Shown here piece after piece: positions 11,701 through 24,583 of a stretch of 64,000 nucleotides of DNA (position 1 is the first letter of the stretch; the number at the start of each line of letters is the position of its first letter). The translations under genes were made by a program, and so were the position numbers. Below the pieces are notes generated by a model. That model was not told where the DNA came from and searched no databases. It was given only the letters and a program-made list of their open reading frames with translations. The DNA is from Fremontodendron californicum (taxonomy: Eukaryota > Streptophyta > Magnoliopsida > Malvales > Malvaceae), in contig JAULJL010000015.1 in assembly GCA_030761205.1 (NCBI GenBank), positions 15,443,501 to 15,507,500 of the forward strand. The letters are read 5' to 3'.

Positions 11701-13366
11701 ACAAATGACATGGCATGACATGTTATATAGATGACATGGAATAATCGAAAATGACTTACTCTCTACATGACATGGAAAGTGACCTAAGATACATGACATA
11801 GCTACATGACCTAAATGCATGACATAACCAAACATGAGCTAAGATGCATGACATAACCAAACATGATGCAAGGCATGGCATGAAGAATATATGAGCTGGC
11901 CGAATGGTATATGTTGCATGTCAAGAACACAAAATGCAAGAGAACCCAACTACATGACCTAGAATGCATGATACAACCTAGTATGATGCAAGGCATGGCA
12001 TGAATCAAAAAAACATGAGATGGCCGAATGATATAGGGGACTTATCACAACATGAAAATGATGTAAAAACAAATATAGCATAAAAATAATGCAAAGAACA
12101 TGACCAAAATATGCATAGACATGCAAGGAAGTAATAAGAAAAACAAGTAAACAAAGAACAAGGAAAGTTGAGCTCCATGGTTGGTACAATAGGCATAGCC
12201 CTCCCCTAAGCATAATCACTTGATATTGTCAAAATCATAAAGCCTTTCCAACTCTTTTACTTCATTTATTTTGAAAAATCAGAACATAACAAAATAATAA
12301 ACCTTCCACAATCATGTTTCCCACAACAAACATGCAAAATAAAATCAAGGCCAGCATAAACAAGGCATTCGGCCATGTAAAAAAAAATTGTGAAAATTTG
12401 TTTTCTTCCATTTTTGATGAAAAAGAACAGATGAAAGCTTAAATGAACATTTCAAAAATTTTATTTTCATAAGAAAAGAAGTAGAAATCACATAGAAAAC
12501 AAAGAAAAACACATGAGGATGAAGAAGAAAATCATGCTAGAGCTAGGTAGGAATGGCTACCTTCCAAGCCTTTTGGTAAACCCTCTCTTCTTTTCTTTCA
12601 AAAACCTTTTTCTTGCTAAATAAGCTACTGAACTCCCTTTTCAAATGACCAACCAACTTAAGGAAATAAAACATTCCCCTCCCCCTTTCTCACTTGGCCG
12701 GTTGGCCTCCTCCACCGTAGGATAAAAAGTGCTCATTTTTTTTCACCAATATTAGCCCTTGGATTAGGATATTTTCATGACAAATAAAAATGTCATCTTG
12801 CAAATTGATCTTGACCCTTGAAAGGTGTACTCATCCTTTATAAAGCACCTAGGCCATTGGATGACACAAGGACCACTTGCATGCTCCCCCCTTGGCCGAA
12901 CCATGCTCCTCCCTTAGATGAATTGTGCTCATCTTTCTTCCAACAATCTTGGCCATTGGATGAGGATATTTTCATGAAAATAAAAATGTCATCTTGCAAT
13001 TTGATCTTGTCCATTGAAGGGTGTACCCATCTTTTCTACAAGGCACCTAGGCCATTGGATGAGGGGAGACCATTTGCAAGACAATACAAATGGCATCTTG
13101 TAGCTTGATAATGACCATTGGATGAAATGAATTAAATCCTCATCCTTTCTCCTATGCTGGCTGGCCAAGACCTGGAATATTCAAGAATTTCCTCCATCTT
13201 TCATATTTTTCTTAATTACAAATTGATCCTTTTCGGTTTCTTCGATAAAATTACCTTTTTGCCCCTCGAATTAATTTGATTGCAAATGGACCCCAATTTT
13301 GGATTTGTCTTTTCAACTCATCACATTCAATGCAAAACTTGATTCTGGAAGTTTTCACATTTTTCC

Positions 13367-13860
13367 GAGCTCATTTGCTATTTTTTCCGGATTTATCTCT
13401 GAAATTTTGGTTTAGTGCCTCCCAAATTTAGCATTTTTCAAATGAACTCCGATTCCGGATTTTTATTCACTAATATCTTCCAAAAATTATGAAATTAGAT
13501 CTGGAAGCTTTCACAATTTTCCAAGCTCGTTTGCTATTTTTCCCGAAATTATAATTTGGAATTTCGGGTTAGTGCACCGATTTTTGCCATTTTTCAAATG
13601 AACTCGGACTTCGGATTTTTCTTCACCAATATCTTCCAAAAATTATGAAACTCAGATCTGAAAGTTTTTATAACTTTTCGAGCTCGTTTGTTATTTTTCT
13701 CGAAATTATCTTTTGGAATTTCGGGTTAATGCACCCGAACTTTGCCATTTTTCAAATGAGCCCCGATTCCAGATTTTTCTTCACCGATCTCTTCCAAAAA
13801 TTATAAAACTTAGATCTGAAGTTCTCATAATTTTTCGAGCTCGTTTGCTATTTTTCTCAA
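13367..13860 (-). repeat. About 157-bp subrepeats, inverted long LTR
   Basis: CGAGCTCGTTTGCTATTTTT or a close variant recurs at about 13367, 13523, 13680 and 13838. It is the reverse complement of the unit seen at 3266-3900. Confidence 0.75.
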
Positions 13861-14521
13861 AATTTTCTTTGGGATTTTCCGAAATTGCCCTTCAACCTCC
13901 GAAACCTCGATTTTACTCAAAACGGGTCTGATTTCAGGATTTTTCTTTTTACACTTCCTTTGTCCTATATTGAATTTGAGTTGGTCCAAAAATGCCCAAT
14001 TTTCACGATCGAATTCCCCTCCGATTTAGTTTTCCCCTTTCCAAACTCGAGAATTTTCTTGTTTTTTCGTTTTTGCTCTAATCGGCTCTTTCTTGGGATC
14101 CACTTCAAACTGGGCCTTGAGCTATTTTTGTTTATTCATTCTCTATCAACTGGGGGCTTCAATTTCACCAAATTGGACAATCTTTGTAGTTTTCCCCAAA
14201 TTTGCCGGATTAGGTCTTCCCCTACATTGAATTTTCGCAACCCATCTTCCGAACTCCATATCTTTCATTGTAGATCTCGAATTGTCAAAATTCTTTCGCC
14301 ATTGTTCAATTCAACTTCGAACCTTGATTTTGACTTTGAGTTGACTTTTTTAGTGGTTGACTTTTTTGAGTTGACTTTTTTTAGTTGACTTTTTGTGCTG
14401 ACCTCTGAAACAAAGTCTTGAGGACCCATCTATGCAACGGTGGAAGTCTCTTTGCATTCCAAAAAGTTGAAAATGAGAATCTGCCTGGTTTAGGGGGTCC
14501 GGACAAAAATAGGTGTCTACA

Positions 14522-16404
14522 AGTGCTTGTCAACTTCAAGCGACTTCGGACGGATAATGGCTTGTTGTATTGCTCGACTGAATTTAATGAGTTCTGGAAA
14601 AATGAAGGAATAGTGAGACACCGCACTGTTTGGTATACACCACAGCAAAATGGAGTTGCATGAACAGAACTCTCTTGGAACGAGCTCGATGTATGAGATC
14701 AAACACTGGGCTCGGTGAAGACTTTTGGGCTGAAGCAGTAAATACTGCATGCTATTTGGTAAGATCTCCGTCTACAGCTATTGAGCTTAAAACTTCTAAG
14801 GAAGTATAGTCTGGTTTTTCTACTGATTACTCTGGTTTTAGAGTGTTTGGCTGCCCTATTTATGCTCATGTTAATGAGGGGAAGCTTAAACCCAGGGCGA
14901 AAAAATGTATATTTCTTGGATACAGCCAAGGGGTGAAGGGATACAAGTTGTCGTGTCCTGACCCGGAGTCACCCAAGTTTATATTCAGCAGAGATGTGAC
15001 TTTTGATGAGTCATCCATTATCCACCACTAATTCTAGGGAAAATGAGGAGTCGGGTAAAATGGGAGATCACGGAGTTGAGAAGCAGCTGGAGTTTCGGGT
15101 GGAGACTCCTACTACGGAAGGTACTTCAGTCTAGGATGATCAATATAACATTGCCACTGGAAGAGCAAGGAGGCAAATTAAACCACCTCAGCGATATGCA
15201 AATGTTAATCTGGTTTTTTGTGCACTTAGTGTGGCGGAGTCCATTGGTACAGAACCTTCCAGTTATAATGAGACTGTCATAGGTGATGAGTCGGCATAGT
15301 GGGCAATTGCTATAAGGGAAGAGATAGAATCTCTTCAGAAGAACCACATTTGGGAGTTGGTTAAACCGCCAAGTAGGCAAAAGATTGTTAGTTGCAAACG
15401 AATCTTCAAAGAAGGTTTCCTAGGGGTTGAGGCAGCTAGATTCAAGGCACAGTTAGTGGCTAAGGGCTTTAGTCAAAAATAGGGGAATGAGATTTTCTCC
15501 CCAGTTGTAAAGTATAGCTCCATTAGTGTGTTGCTTGCCATGGTGGCCAAGTTCAACCTAGAACTTGAGAAGCTTGATGTGAAAACGTCATTCTTGCATG
15601 GTGAGCTTAGGGAAACGATCTACATGCGTCAGCCAGAGGGTTTCACAGTGCCTGATGGTTAACATATTTATTTGCTACTATTTGTTGATGACATGTTGAT
15701 TACTGCCAAGAACATGTTGGAAGTCAACAAGTTAAACTCTCAGTTAAGTGGTGAGGTTGAAATCACCACAATTAGATGAGGAGGAGCAGCAAAGGTCCCA
15801 TATTCCATACTTGAGTGCAGTTGGGAATGTGATGTATGCAATGGTTTGCACTTGTCCAAATACTTCACATGAAGTCAATGTAGTGAGCCAGTATATGGCT
15901 TGTCCTGGTAAAGAACACTGGCAGGCCGTAAAATGGATTCTCAAGTATTTGAGAGGTATAGCGGATTTATGTTTGGTGTATGATCAGAGTGACTGTTCTA
16001 ACAGTATCACGAGTTTTATGGACTCTGATTATGCCAGGGATTTGGATAGAAGATCTGACGGGTTATGTATTCACTCTTTCTGGAGGTTCCATTAGTTGGA
16101 AAACTGTATTATAGTCTACGACTGAGGCAAAATTTATGGTGGTAACAGAAGTAGTGAAAGAAGCATTGTAGGCAAAAGGTCTAGCTAGCAATCTCGGTTT
16201 GCTACAGGATTCTACTGCTGTGTTTTGTGATAGCCAGAGTGCCATTAACGTCAGATATCACTTCGTTCAGGATCGTGTAACGTAAGGAGATATTATGATC
16301 CGTAAGGTTGCTACTGAGGAGAACCCTGCGAACATGTTGACGAAGGTTATCCCTGTTTACAAGATCAAGCATTGCTTGGACTTGGTTGGTATCCGCGATT
16401 GGTG
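14522..16404 (+). pseudogene. Ty1-copia pol remnant (integrase, reverse transcriptase, RNase H)
   Basis: Frames in order show the integrase end (RTDNG and YTPQQNGVA, to 14663), a GCPIYAHV and FLGYSQGVKGYKL block (14843-15031), start of reverse transcriptase (WAIAIREEIESL near 15300; QPEGF near 15637), the active-site box LLFVDDML at about 15672, and RNase H (LSAVGNVMYAMV, 15748-16095; EENPANMLTK near 16318). Stops and frameshifts are frequent. Two stretches are missing, one just before and one just after the VDD box, so the polymerase cannot work. The 5' part (gag, protease) is cut off by the long-LTR insertion at 14521. Confidence 0.85.
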
Positions 16405-16500
16405 AACGCCCTGAGAGGCATTTGGAAGAGATGATCCAGTTTCGAGAAATTGCTATAATGTTTTGGCTTAGTAGAATTTCAAGCCAAGGTGGAGATTTTT

Positions 16501-17181
16501 TGAAAATGTGGCTTGAAAATTCCATTTTGTCGGCCCCCACTCACAATAACCAAAGTTTCTAAACTCTTCTTGAATTATGGGCACCGATTATGTAGCAAAA
16601 TTTGCCATGCTTTTGGAAAATGTTTCAAGCCATCCAATGTTGACTTATGACACCTCAAACATCTATATAAAGTCCTTTGGCCTTGACATGAGAGAGCAAG
16701 GCAGCAGCTGCAGGTAGCAGTAGTAAGTCTGATGCTGCATAAGGAGTCTGGTGCAGGTGCTGCATCAAGCAGCATCAAGAGAGGGCTACTAGAGCAAGAG
16801 ATTTAAGCGAGGATGCTGCATAAGAAGTCTGATGCTACATAAGGAGTCTGATACTGCATAAGGAGTCTGAAGCATGTACAGCTTCAGGCAACATCAAACA
16901 GCATCATGAGAGTTTTGAGAGCAAAACTTGTAGTAGCTCTCGGGTATCTTTTGGGGTGTGTTTTGAGTGTCAAAACACTTGTAATCTTCTCCTTGTTTAT
17001 TATAGTGAAATTTCTCGTCGCCTCTGCCCGTGGACGTAGGCTTTAAAGCCGAACCACGTAAATCCTTGTGTCCTTGTGTTTATTCTTTTCGTCTATTATT
17101 TCTTGCTGCGTGTCCGATTTATGTTTCGGTAAATTTATTTGCTGTCATATTAACGGGCTCGGGGTGGTCAATACCCCAACA
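16501..17181 (+). mobile_element. 3' LTR of the Ty1-copia element (about 680 bp)
   Basis: A purine tract AAGGTGGAGA (16485-16494) and a run of T precede TGAAAATGTGG, and the end is placed at ATACCCCAACA. Near the 3' end the GTGGACGTAGGC and GAACCACGTAAATC blocks are typical of plant copia LTRs. The middle has imperfect 22-bp repeats of GATGCTGCATAAGGAGTCT (about 16730-16875). Boundaries are estimated, as the 5' LTR is outside the window. Confidence 0.65.
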
Positions 17182-18129
17182 TTATGATTAGTGGTAGTAG
17201 GATCTTAAATGTTTTGGAGTCTTTATTCTATTATGGTATTGTTTCAGTAGTTTGATTAGTTTGTGACTTGGACTTTTTTTATGATACTTTTTTATTTTGT
17301 TATGTGTTTATCTTAATGAAATATCTTTAATTGGCTGAGAAAAAAATCAATATAGAACACTTTTAATTTTAATAATAATAATAACTGTTAACTAAAGTTT
17401 TTTACAAAAATAAATAAATGCCAAATTTCTGGATAAAGATTGTGAATATTTTTATTGTCAATATAACTACTAATTGGTACTTGACAAACCCAAATTTTCT
17501 TCCACCCAAGAAGAGGTAAGGCTAGTAGGAATCTTAGGTTTAATTAATGTGAAACTGTGGGCTATTTTATAAATAACTTATGGGTTATTCAAAAAGGAAA
17601 AGGGTAACTTAAGAAAATTACAAGTGCTAATAAAAAATATGGAAATTTGCTAGGGTTAAGGGTGATATATTTGCAATTTGAAATTAATATGCTAAATTTC
17701 TACAAATTACGAAAAATAAAATCAAAATCTCCCCCTGTTAAGGATTTAATTTCTTTTATCCTTTGGGCTATGAAGAAAGCTGCCAGAAATTTAGAGTTAA
17801 TTTTTTTCACTGCTTGTTTATCATGTGTTAAGCAGACCTAACAGGCTTGTCACCTTGAAATACTACAGGGGAAGAAAGAAAAACAAAATGGAAATGAAAT
17901 AATTAATTAAAGAGGACAAAGTAAAAAGAAAACAGCTAGAAGAACAGAAAAGAAAAACATTTTAGTATTTAAAATTTTTATTGTGAAAACTTTAGTTTGT
18001 TTGAGTCTGAGTCTGAGTTAATGGTATCACAATATTGTAGACAACATTGACAAATTAATTAAAGGTGCTATCATATTATAATAAGAACAAATAGAAGGAG
18101 CACATAATCTAATTAAAATTATGCATTTC

Positions 18130-18290
18130 TTTTGCTTGAAATGCAAGGTTAAGCACAACATCTTCTTAATAAGATGTTTCGAGTCACTCTTAAAATATAG
18201 TTTCCAACACGTTTGGAGTTTGAATCTCAGCATCTGCAACCTCTTTGTTTATCTCAAACTACGACCTCTTTTGTAAAAAAAAAAAAAAAT
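18130..18290 (+). repeat. SINE-like fragment with poly-A tail
   Basis: GTTTGGAGTTTGAATCTCAGC resembles a degenerate Pol III B box. It is followed by ATCTGCAACCT and, after about 50 bases, a run of A (18278-18291). The ATCTGCAACCT phrase recurs in the repeat at 46453 and, as CACCTGCAATCCT, near 18645. Confidence 0.35.
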
Positions 18291-18584
18291 TAAGTCACCA
18301 ATAATCTTAGTACTTAAGTAGATCATAAGAACCTTTCACTTTTGCATCAGTACTTTCCTTAATTAATTAGGTTAATTTAGTTTTAGTCATTTTTATGTTC
18401 AATTGTACTACAAATTTTCACCTTTTAAAATGGATTATTATATCAATGTTGTAGTTTTTAACTCCACAAATTGGTTTATATATAGAGTTCTAATCAGTTT
18501 TTATTTATAATCTTTTAAGGAATATATGTAAGTTCTCTAGACTCGTTTATAAAGTTTAAAAATAAGTGAATTCGAGATTTATTC

Positions 18585-18700
18585 CAGTTGGTTCATGCAA
18601 TGATCCTTAAAAAATTAAATCCAGCAGGCCTAAGATTAAAACCCTAACACCTGCAATCCTTTCTTTTATCCCTATACAACGATTTTTTTTTTTTTTTTAT
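18585..18700 (+). repeat. SINE-like fragment, second copy
   Basis: GTTCATGCAATGATCCTTAA, AAATCCAGCAGG and CACCTGCAATCCTTT follow one another in the same order as in the repeat at 46453-46600. A run of T follows at 18682. Confidence 0.4.
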
Positions 18701-18805
18701 AAAAAAATAGGTTTAAAAACTAGTGATACATAGGATAATTTTTCCTTTTTAATTTCCAGCCAATATCTTTGTTTGTCCTTTAAAGATTAGGTGCAATTTG
18801 GGTTA

Positions 18806-19095
18806 GGAATAGAGGTGCTCGCGGCTCGGAAAAAATATTTTCTTTTGTCCAAGCATGTTTAGGGTCGGGTCCAGATCGGCCTGTAAACTCATTTTACTAT
18901 TTATAAATTATTAAAATATTAAAATAATATTTTTATATTAATATTTATGTATATTTTATAATTAAATTTTTAAAAAATATATTTTTTAATTATTAAATAG
19001 TAATTCGGGTCGGGTCAATCTGAATTACAAATATTCTTATCCAAATTCGACTCGAGCCGAGCTTGGCGGGTCGGACGGACTACCAGCCTTTGAAG
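18806..19095. repeat. Dispersed repeat with GC-rich ends and AT-rich core
   Basis: The ends carry CGGCTCGG and GGGTCGG-type motifs, and the core is nearly pure AT. A second copy with the same layout is cut by the window end at 63675-64000. Repeats of this form are common in plant genomes; the class is not clear. Confidence 0.4.
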
Positions 19096-20048
19096 AAGTC
19101 AAGTTAAGAATATGTCTTTTAATTAATGTTGGTATATATGGTACAATTACAAGATGATCTTCGAGAAATGACATCCACATATAATGGGGACCTTTTTTTA
19201 AAGTTGTAATCTTTATTAATACTAAAAAAGATTCTGTTTCAATGTTTTTTTTTATTTTTTAATATACTGAGGAAGAAGGAATATTAACTCACAAAAGCCA
19301 AATCTTGCTTTTAAAAATTTAATTTCTAATTAATCACCTGATATAGGCATAGAATAACCTCATTATAAATTATTTTTCTAGTCATTTACAAATAGCTAAA
19401 ACTCTAAATTTGATTAGCTCAATCCAAAACAATAAAAAAAAAAAAAAAAAAGCCTATAAATCTGTTCATATATGTTAGTACTTCAAATTATGAGAACATA
19501 ACTTTGATTAATGTCTTTGGAAGATTGATCATGTAGTAGTTACTTGGGTTGCCATTATTTTAAGATTGTTAACTAGGGTATTAATTAGAAGAAGAAAAAA
19601 AAAAAGTCAAATAAATTCTCCACTTTCTTGATATAAATTTCTATAATTTGACCTTTATTTTTTTTACAATTTTATGATCAGATGATTTCTCAACAGTCAT
19701 TCCACTTCTTAAGGCAAAAGAAAGTAAAAAAAAAAGAAAACAAATGTTTTAACAACACTGCAAAAGGTTCATTATTCTTGTATCAAGTTGTGAGAGTGCA
19801 ATAAGATATTCAATAACAAACAAAAAATAAATTAGTTCTTAAATTTGGACATGTTGCAGTAAAAAATATAATTAAATGCATAAATTTTATTTGATTCCAA
19901 CAATGGAAGATCAAACATCTTTAATATTTTCAACACCCTTTAGTTTGATTGATTCTTTTTTTTTTCCTCCTACAACCATGAAAAAATTTCTAGCATATCT
20001 AAAAGAGAAGATAAATCAATATCAAAACCACTCATTATTTTTCTCAAC

Positions 20049-20051
<3 letters not shown>

Positions 20052-20079
<28 letters not shown>
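20052..20079. repeat. AT microsatellite
   Basis: Fourteen AT units in intergenic DNA. Confidence 0.9.
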
Positions 20080-22154
20080 CCTCAAAATTTGCATTAATAG
20101 GTTATAAGAGCTATAATCCCTTGAGATTGCAAAAATCATGAGGGAAAAGGGAAGGGCAAGTGTTGTTTTTCTTTCTTTTTTCTTCATCTTTTTTTGAACC
20201 CTAAGATATCTTGGGATTATATTTTGTGCATTACTCCATGTCTCCTGTGAAAATTTGATTCAAGGTTATAAGCTTTATAGGATGTGAGTTGTCTTTTCTT
20301 TAACAACATTGATGAAGAAATCACCCTAATCTACCAACAGGAGTGAGACCTAAAGTTTGAACGCGCTTTGTGTTTTCAAGAAGTATGTCTATTGTAAAAT
20401 TAATAATATTCTTATGTGCATCATTTTCGAGAAAACCTAATGACTTTTTAAAATATGATACACATATAGCTTATCCCACTGAGGTAAAAAAAAAAATTTA
20501 TTTTTGAAAAGATATTTAAAATTTTGAATAGTCTAATATTCATTGAAAATGGTCCTCGTCCTTTAAAGAAGATAAGGAGTTGTACGAGATAAATTATAAA
20601 TTGGTATTTGGCTGGAATGGAGCATATGGTTGTGGTATTATGGTCCCAAAGAACTTATGTTATAAGTTATAAAATGGTAAAATTCTTCAAAATACAAATA
20701 AAAAAAATAAAAAAATAATTATTTAAATTTTGGTTTTGGGACCACTTCCATGAGAACCTTAAAAGTCATAAGATTAAATTAAATATAGTATAGTACTGTA
20801 CTGATCTCTCATTAACCAAAAATAATTCATATGTTAATTTCATTCCTTCACCAAAGGTTGGACCACAAGAATATATATTATGCTTCATATATATAATGTT
20901 AATGGAATATCAAAATTATATATTATGCTTCATATATATATATATATAATCCCATCTCCAACTGAAGTTTGCAGAAGAATATCAAAATTTCAAGCTATCA
21001 ATTAAGAGAAATGATCACATATAATGTTAATGGAATTTTTAGATTCTACAATAGAATTAGCAAGGTGACACTTATTCTTAAAATATATGAAAAAATAAAT
21101 ATTTTAAAAAATAAAACACGTGATAGTCATTTAATCTCATTTATGAAACTAAAAAATTTTAATTTTAGTACATAAAAAACGAACTCATAAATTAACTTTA
21201 CATAATTTTTGTATTATATTAATAGAATGTTGAGCTTGCATCAGTTCTCATTAATTTAATATCAGATAAATACTACTCTTTGTTTCAAATTACTATTAGT
21301 GTGTATTGCTCAAAACTCTTTTTTCTTTACATTGTAATTTATGGAATAAATAAATTGAAATATTAAACAATAGATATTTGGATAAAAAAGTAAATAAATA
21401 ATAATTAAACATAAAAAATAACATTTAATATATGAGTCAAGCTCAACAGAAATGTTGTCCAATGTAGAAATATTGCTAATCCTATATATATAAATAAACA
21501 ACAATTTATTCTATAAACGGCCGACTGGTATTGAAAAAACTCAGAAAACAAGTTTCCTGCAGCATTTTTAAGTTTTTATTTATTAATTTTTGGAAAATTT
21601 TGAAGTTTTATAATGGATAAGGAATGAAGTTTTTAGCATAAAAGTGCCCATTTGGACTCAAATAATTAAGGGGCAGTTCCAAAAGAGATATTAAATAAAA
21701 TAAAAAAAGCTTTTTCTTTTACAACAAATTAGATTTATTAATCATTTTTTTTAACCTAGGGCTTAGGGTTACATTCTACTAGTTTCTGTCTTTCCCACAG
21801 TACAAACTAAACAAATATTTCTTATTTTGATTTTCCAATTAAAATAGTGCAAAACAAAAAGGATTTTGGTATTTTTAAATCATACAATTTTGTCACTGAA
21901 TTGAATGATTAAAAAAAAAACTGAAATAAACTTATCCCCTTATCTTCATAGAAACAAACAATATGCATATTCTTGATGCATACTTTAGCTATTAATAGAG
22001 TAGATAAATTTAGATATTGGGGTTTATTTTAGGAGTGAATTTAGGTGACTGGCAGGGGGTTTTGGCCCCTCTAAATTCTTGAAAATTAAATGAAGAAGAC
22101 TTTTTTTTTTTAAATATTTGAGGTTGTCAGGGTTTGATCCTTATCACTAAGAAT

Positions 22155-22270
22155 GGCCTTTCTTAACTAAGAAAAAAAGGGAAATTCTAGTTCCCCCAAC
22201 ATTTTTAATTTTGGCCTTTCTTAACTAAGAAAAAAAGGGAAATTCTAGTTCCCCCAACATTTTTAATTTT
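22155..22270. repeat. 58-bp tandem duplication
   Basis: Two virtually identical 58-bp units start with GGCCTTTCTTAACTAAG at 22155 and 22213. The near identity points to a recent duplication. Confidence 0.9.
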
Positions 22271-24026
22271 GACAACCTCTTTGTAAAATTAATACTACAT
22301 TAATATGATTAATTTGCTAAACTTGTCAATTTTAAGCTTTATCATTATTAATTTGGTTTTCTTTAATATTTTACTTAATTAAACATTATTATGCATAATA
22401 CTTACTTTTTTAAATTAAGAATTTTTCTTCTCAATCAATAAAAAAAAAATATCCCGATATCAATTATGGTATGTCAACTAATTTTTTTTATGATAATAAT
22501 AGAAAAATAATTAAAAAAAAAAAGTTGAACTATTATAATCTTTATACAAAAATAATTACGTAGTAAATTTTTCTTTTATTTTTTGAATTCTTTCAATTTT
22601 TTATGAAAATTATATTAATAAATTAAAATTAAAGTAATAAAATTACATTAATAAATCAAAATTAATGTCTCATATATTTGTTTGAAAATTCACAATCAGG
22701 ATGAAGCTACTTGGGATTGAAAATAAAAAAAAAAAAAGTCAAGATTGAGTTTAGCATACTCCTTCCTGCGCCCCACCTGGCTACCTCGGTCTACATGAAG
22801 AAATAATATATAGTATTTTATCTTTTATTTAGTTTTATTTATATTTATAATAATACATAAAAGCACAAATGTAGAAAAGAAAAAAAATTGAAATGACAAA
22901 AATAATTTTTGTTGTTTATTATATTTTTAAATTATCATTATAAATATTTTATTATTATTAATAAGATTTATCTAATGTATAAGTAAAAAGTTTAATTTCA
23001 TTAAAAGATTTTTATTAAATATATTAATTTCATAATAAATAAAAAAGAATTAAAATTTTATATGAAATTACTTTATTTTAAAAGTTTTAATTTTTCATAT
23101 TTTTTGTTATTAATAAGATTTACCTAATTTATAAGTACGAAAATTTTATTAAAACACTTTCGTTAAATGAATTAATTTGATAATAAATAAAAAGAATTAA
23201 AAGTTTATGTGAAATTATTATCTTAAAAGTTTTAATTTTTCACTAATCATAAAAAGTAAATCAATTTATTTGATATAAAATTCGTCTCTGATACATTGAC
23301 AATGAAATTTTCTAACTTCGTAAACGGGGTTAAAAGTCTGCCACATGCTCATTCCTTTTTTTTATTTAATTTTTTTATTATACCCTAAGTGTATGTGTCA
23401 CCCTTCTAACTCTGTTTGTGGAGTCTAAAAACTCTACTGACAGTGTATTGATAATTTCTCTTAATATAAATAAAAAAGAAATAAAATATATATTTAATTT
23501 TTTATTTTCGTAATTAACTTTTTATTGATATTAAAAAAATAAATTTTATAATAATTTGATATAATTTACACCTGAAACAAATTTTACATGTTAATGCAAA
23601 TTTTAGTTAATATAAAATTTATTAGTTTCATTTATTTTTAAAATATACAATTATATATACAAAATAAATAAATCAACGAGCATTTACATGCGAACGCATA
23701 TGATAACAAATACTAGTATTTATAAATATATGTATATTATATTAATAAATTTGTTATCTAATATTAATTCAAATTCAACTTTGATAATTATTTTTAATAA
23801 ATTCATAAAATTATAATTTTTTTTTTTAAAAAATAAGACTTGTGAAATTTTGAATTTCAAAATCTTCAAAATATATTTTTTAAAATTTTAAAAATAATGA
23901 TAAAAATAAACTTACTTGACCAAAAAAAAAATAATATGGACAAACAAAATAAAACACAAGAGAAAGATAATGAGATTTAAAAGCGAGCCAAAACCGGCCT
24001 GATGCCCTCGCGTTTGTTGCCATCCC

Positions 24027-24250
24027 TAATCATTTATAGATTTAAAATGTGATCATTACGTAATATAGTCACGATGTAATGAAAATTAAAATTTTCGTAT
24101 TGCATTTTATCCGTTACATAACGCCTGCAATATTATTAAATTTCTTAAAGCATTATCATATTCATGTTTGCGACAACTACAACACGTTACATAATATACC
24201 CGTAACACTCGCAATCGCATTTGCGATGAAATCGGAAACCATGATTTAGA
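24027..24250. repeat. MITE family B, diverged copy
   Basis: It ends with AACCATGATTTAGAA and contains GCAATCGCATTTGCGATG, like the ends and body of the copies at 34635-34893 and 45633-45891. It lies about 1.4 kb upstream of the MADS-box start. Confidence 0.4.
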
Positions 24251-24524
24251 ACTATGTTATCATCATTTGTCTTCAACCTAACATATATAGTAACATATAA
24301 CAAACCTTAAAGATGATGAAGATAGCTAAGAAGTATAAAGCAATTGGGTTAGAACTTAGTAGGGAAAGCGAATGAAGATGATTGGAGATGGCTACCAGCT
24401 ACCAAACCAAAAGACTACTATAATTATGGCAAGTGAAAGAGGCTGCCGGCTGTCGGAGAAGAAAATGGAAGCTGAAAGCTATTAGTGCCGTCACCAAAAA
24501 AAGACAGAGTACTCTTTTTTGGTC

Positions 24525-24526
<2 letters not shown>

Positions 24527-24580
<54 letters not shown>
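24527..24580. repeat. (AT)27 microsatellite upstream of the MADS-box gene
   Basis: 54 bases of pure AT about 1.0 kb upstream of the MADS start codon. The frame that seems to encode an Ile-Tyr run here (24485-24757) is a by-product. Confidence 0.95.

Positions 24581-24583
<3 letters not shown>

Larger units (their letters stand above)
11230..14521 (-). mobile_element. Inverted, truncated copy of the very long LTR
   Basis: Read on the minus strand it begins TGTAGACACCT at 14521, then GTCCGGACC, AAAGTCAAC repeats (about 14340-14395) and about 157-bp subrepeats (13367-13860), in the same order as the LTR at 2572-7842. Its distal part (11340-12400) is the CATGGCATG-rich tract matching 4950-7100. 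It stops at the gypsy LTR at 11229. As the LTR start abuts copia integrase sequence at 14522, this is read as the 5' LTR of a minus-strand element inserted into the copia element. Small ORFs here (for example the Met/Pro/Cys/His-rich frames at 11359-11835) are low-complexity artefacts. Confidence 0.65.

Noticed and set aside
11359..11835. 158-codon minus-strand frame rich in Met, Pro, Cys and His
   Set aside because: It only translates the CATGGCATG-type repeats of the inverted long LTR; the composition follows the DNA repeat.
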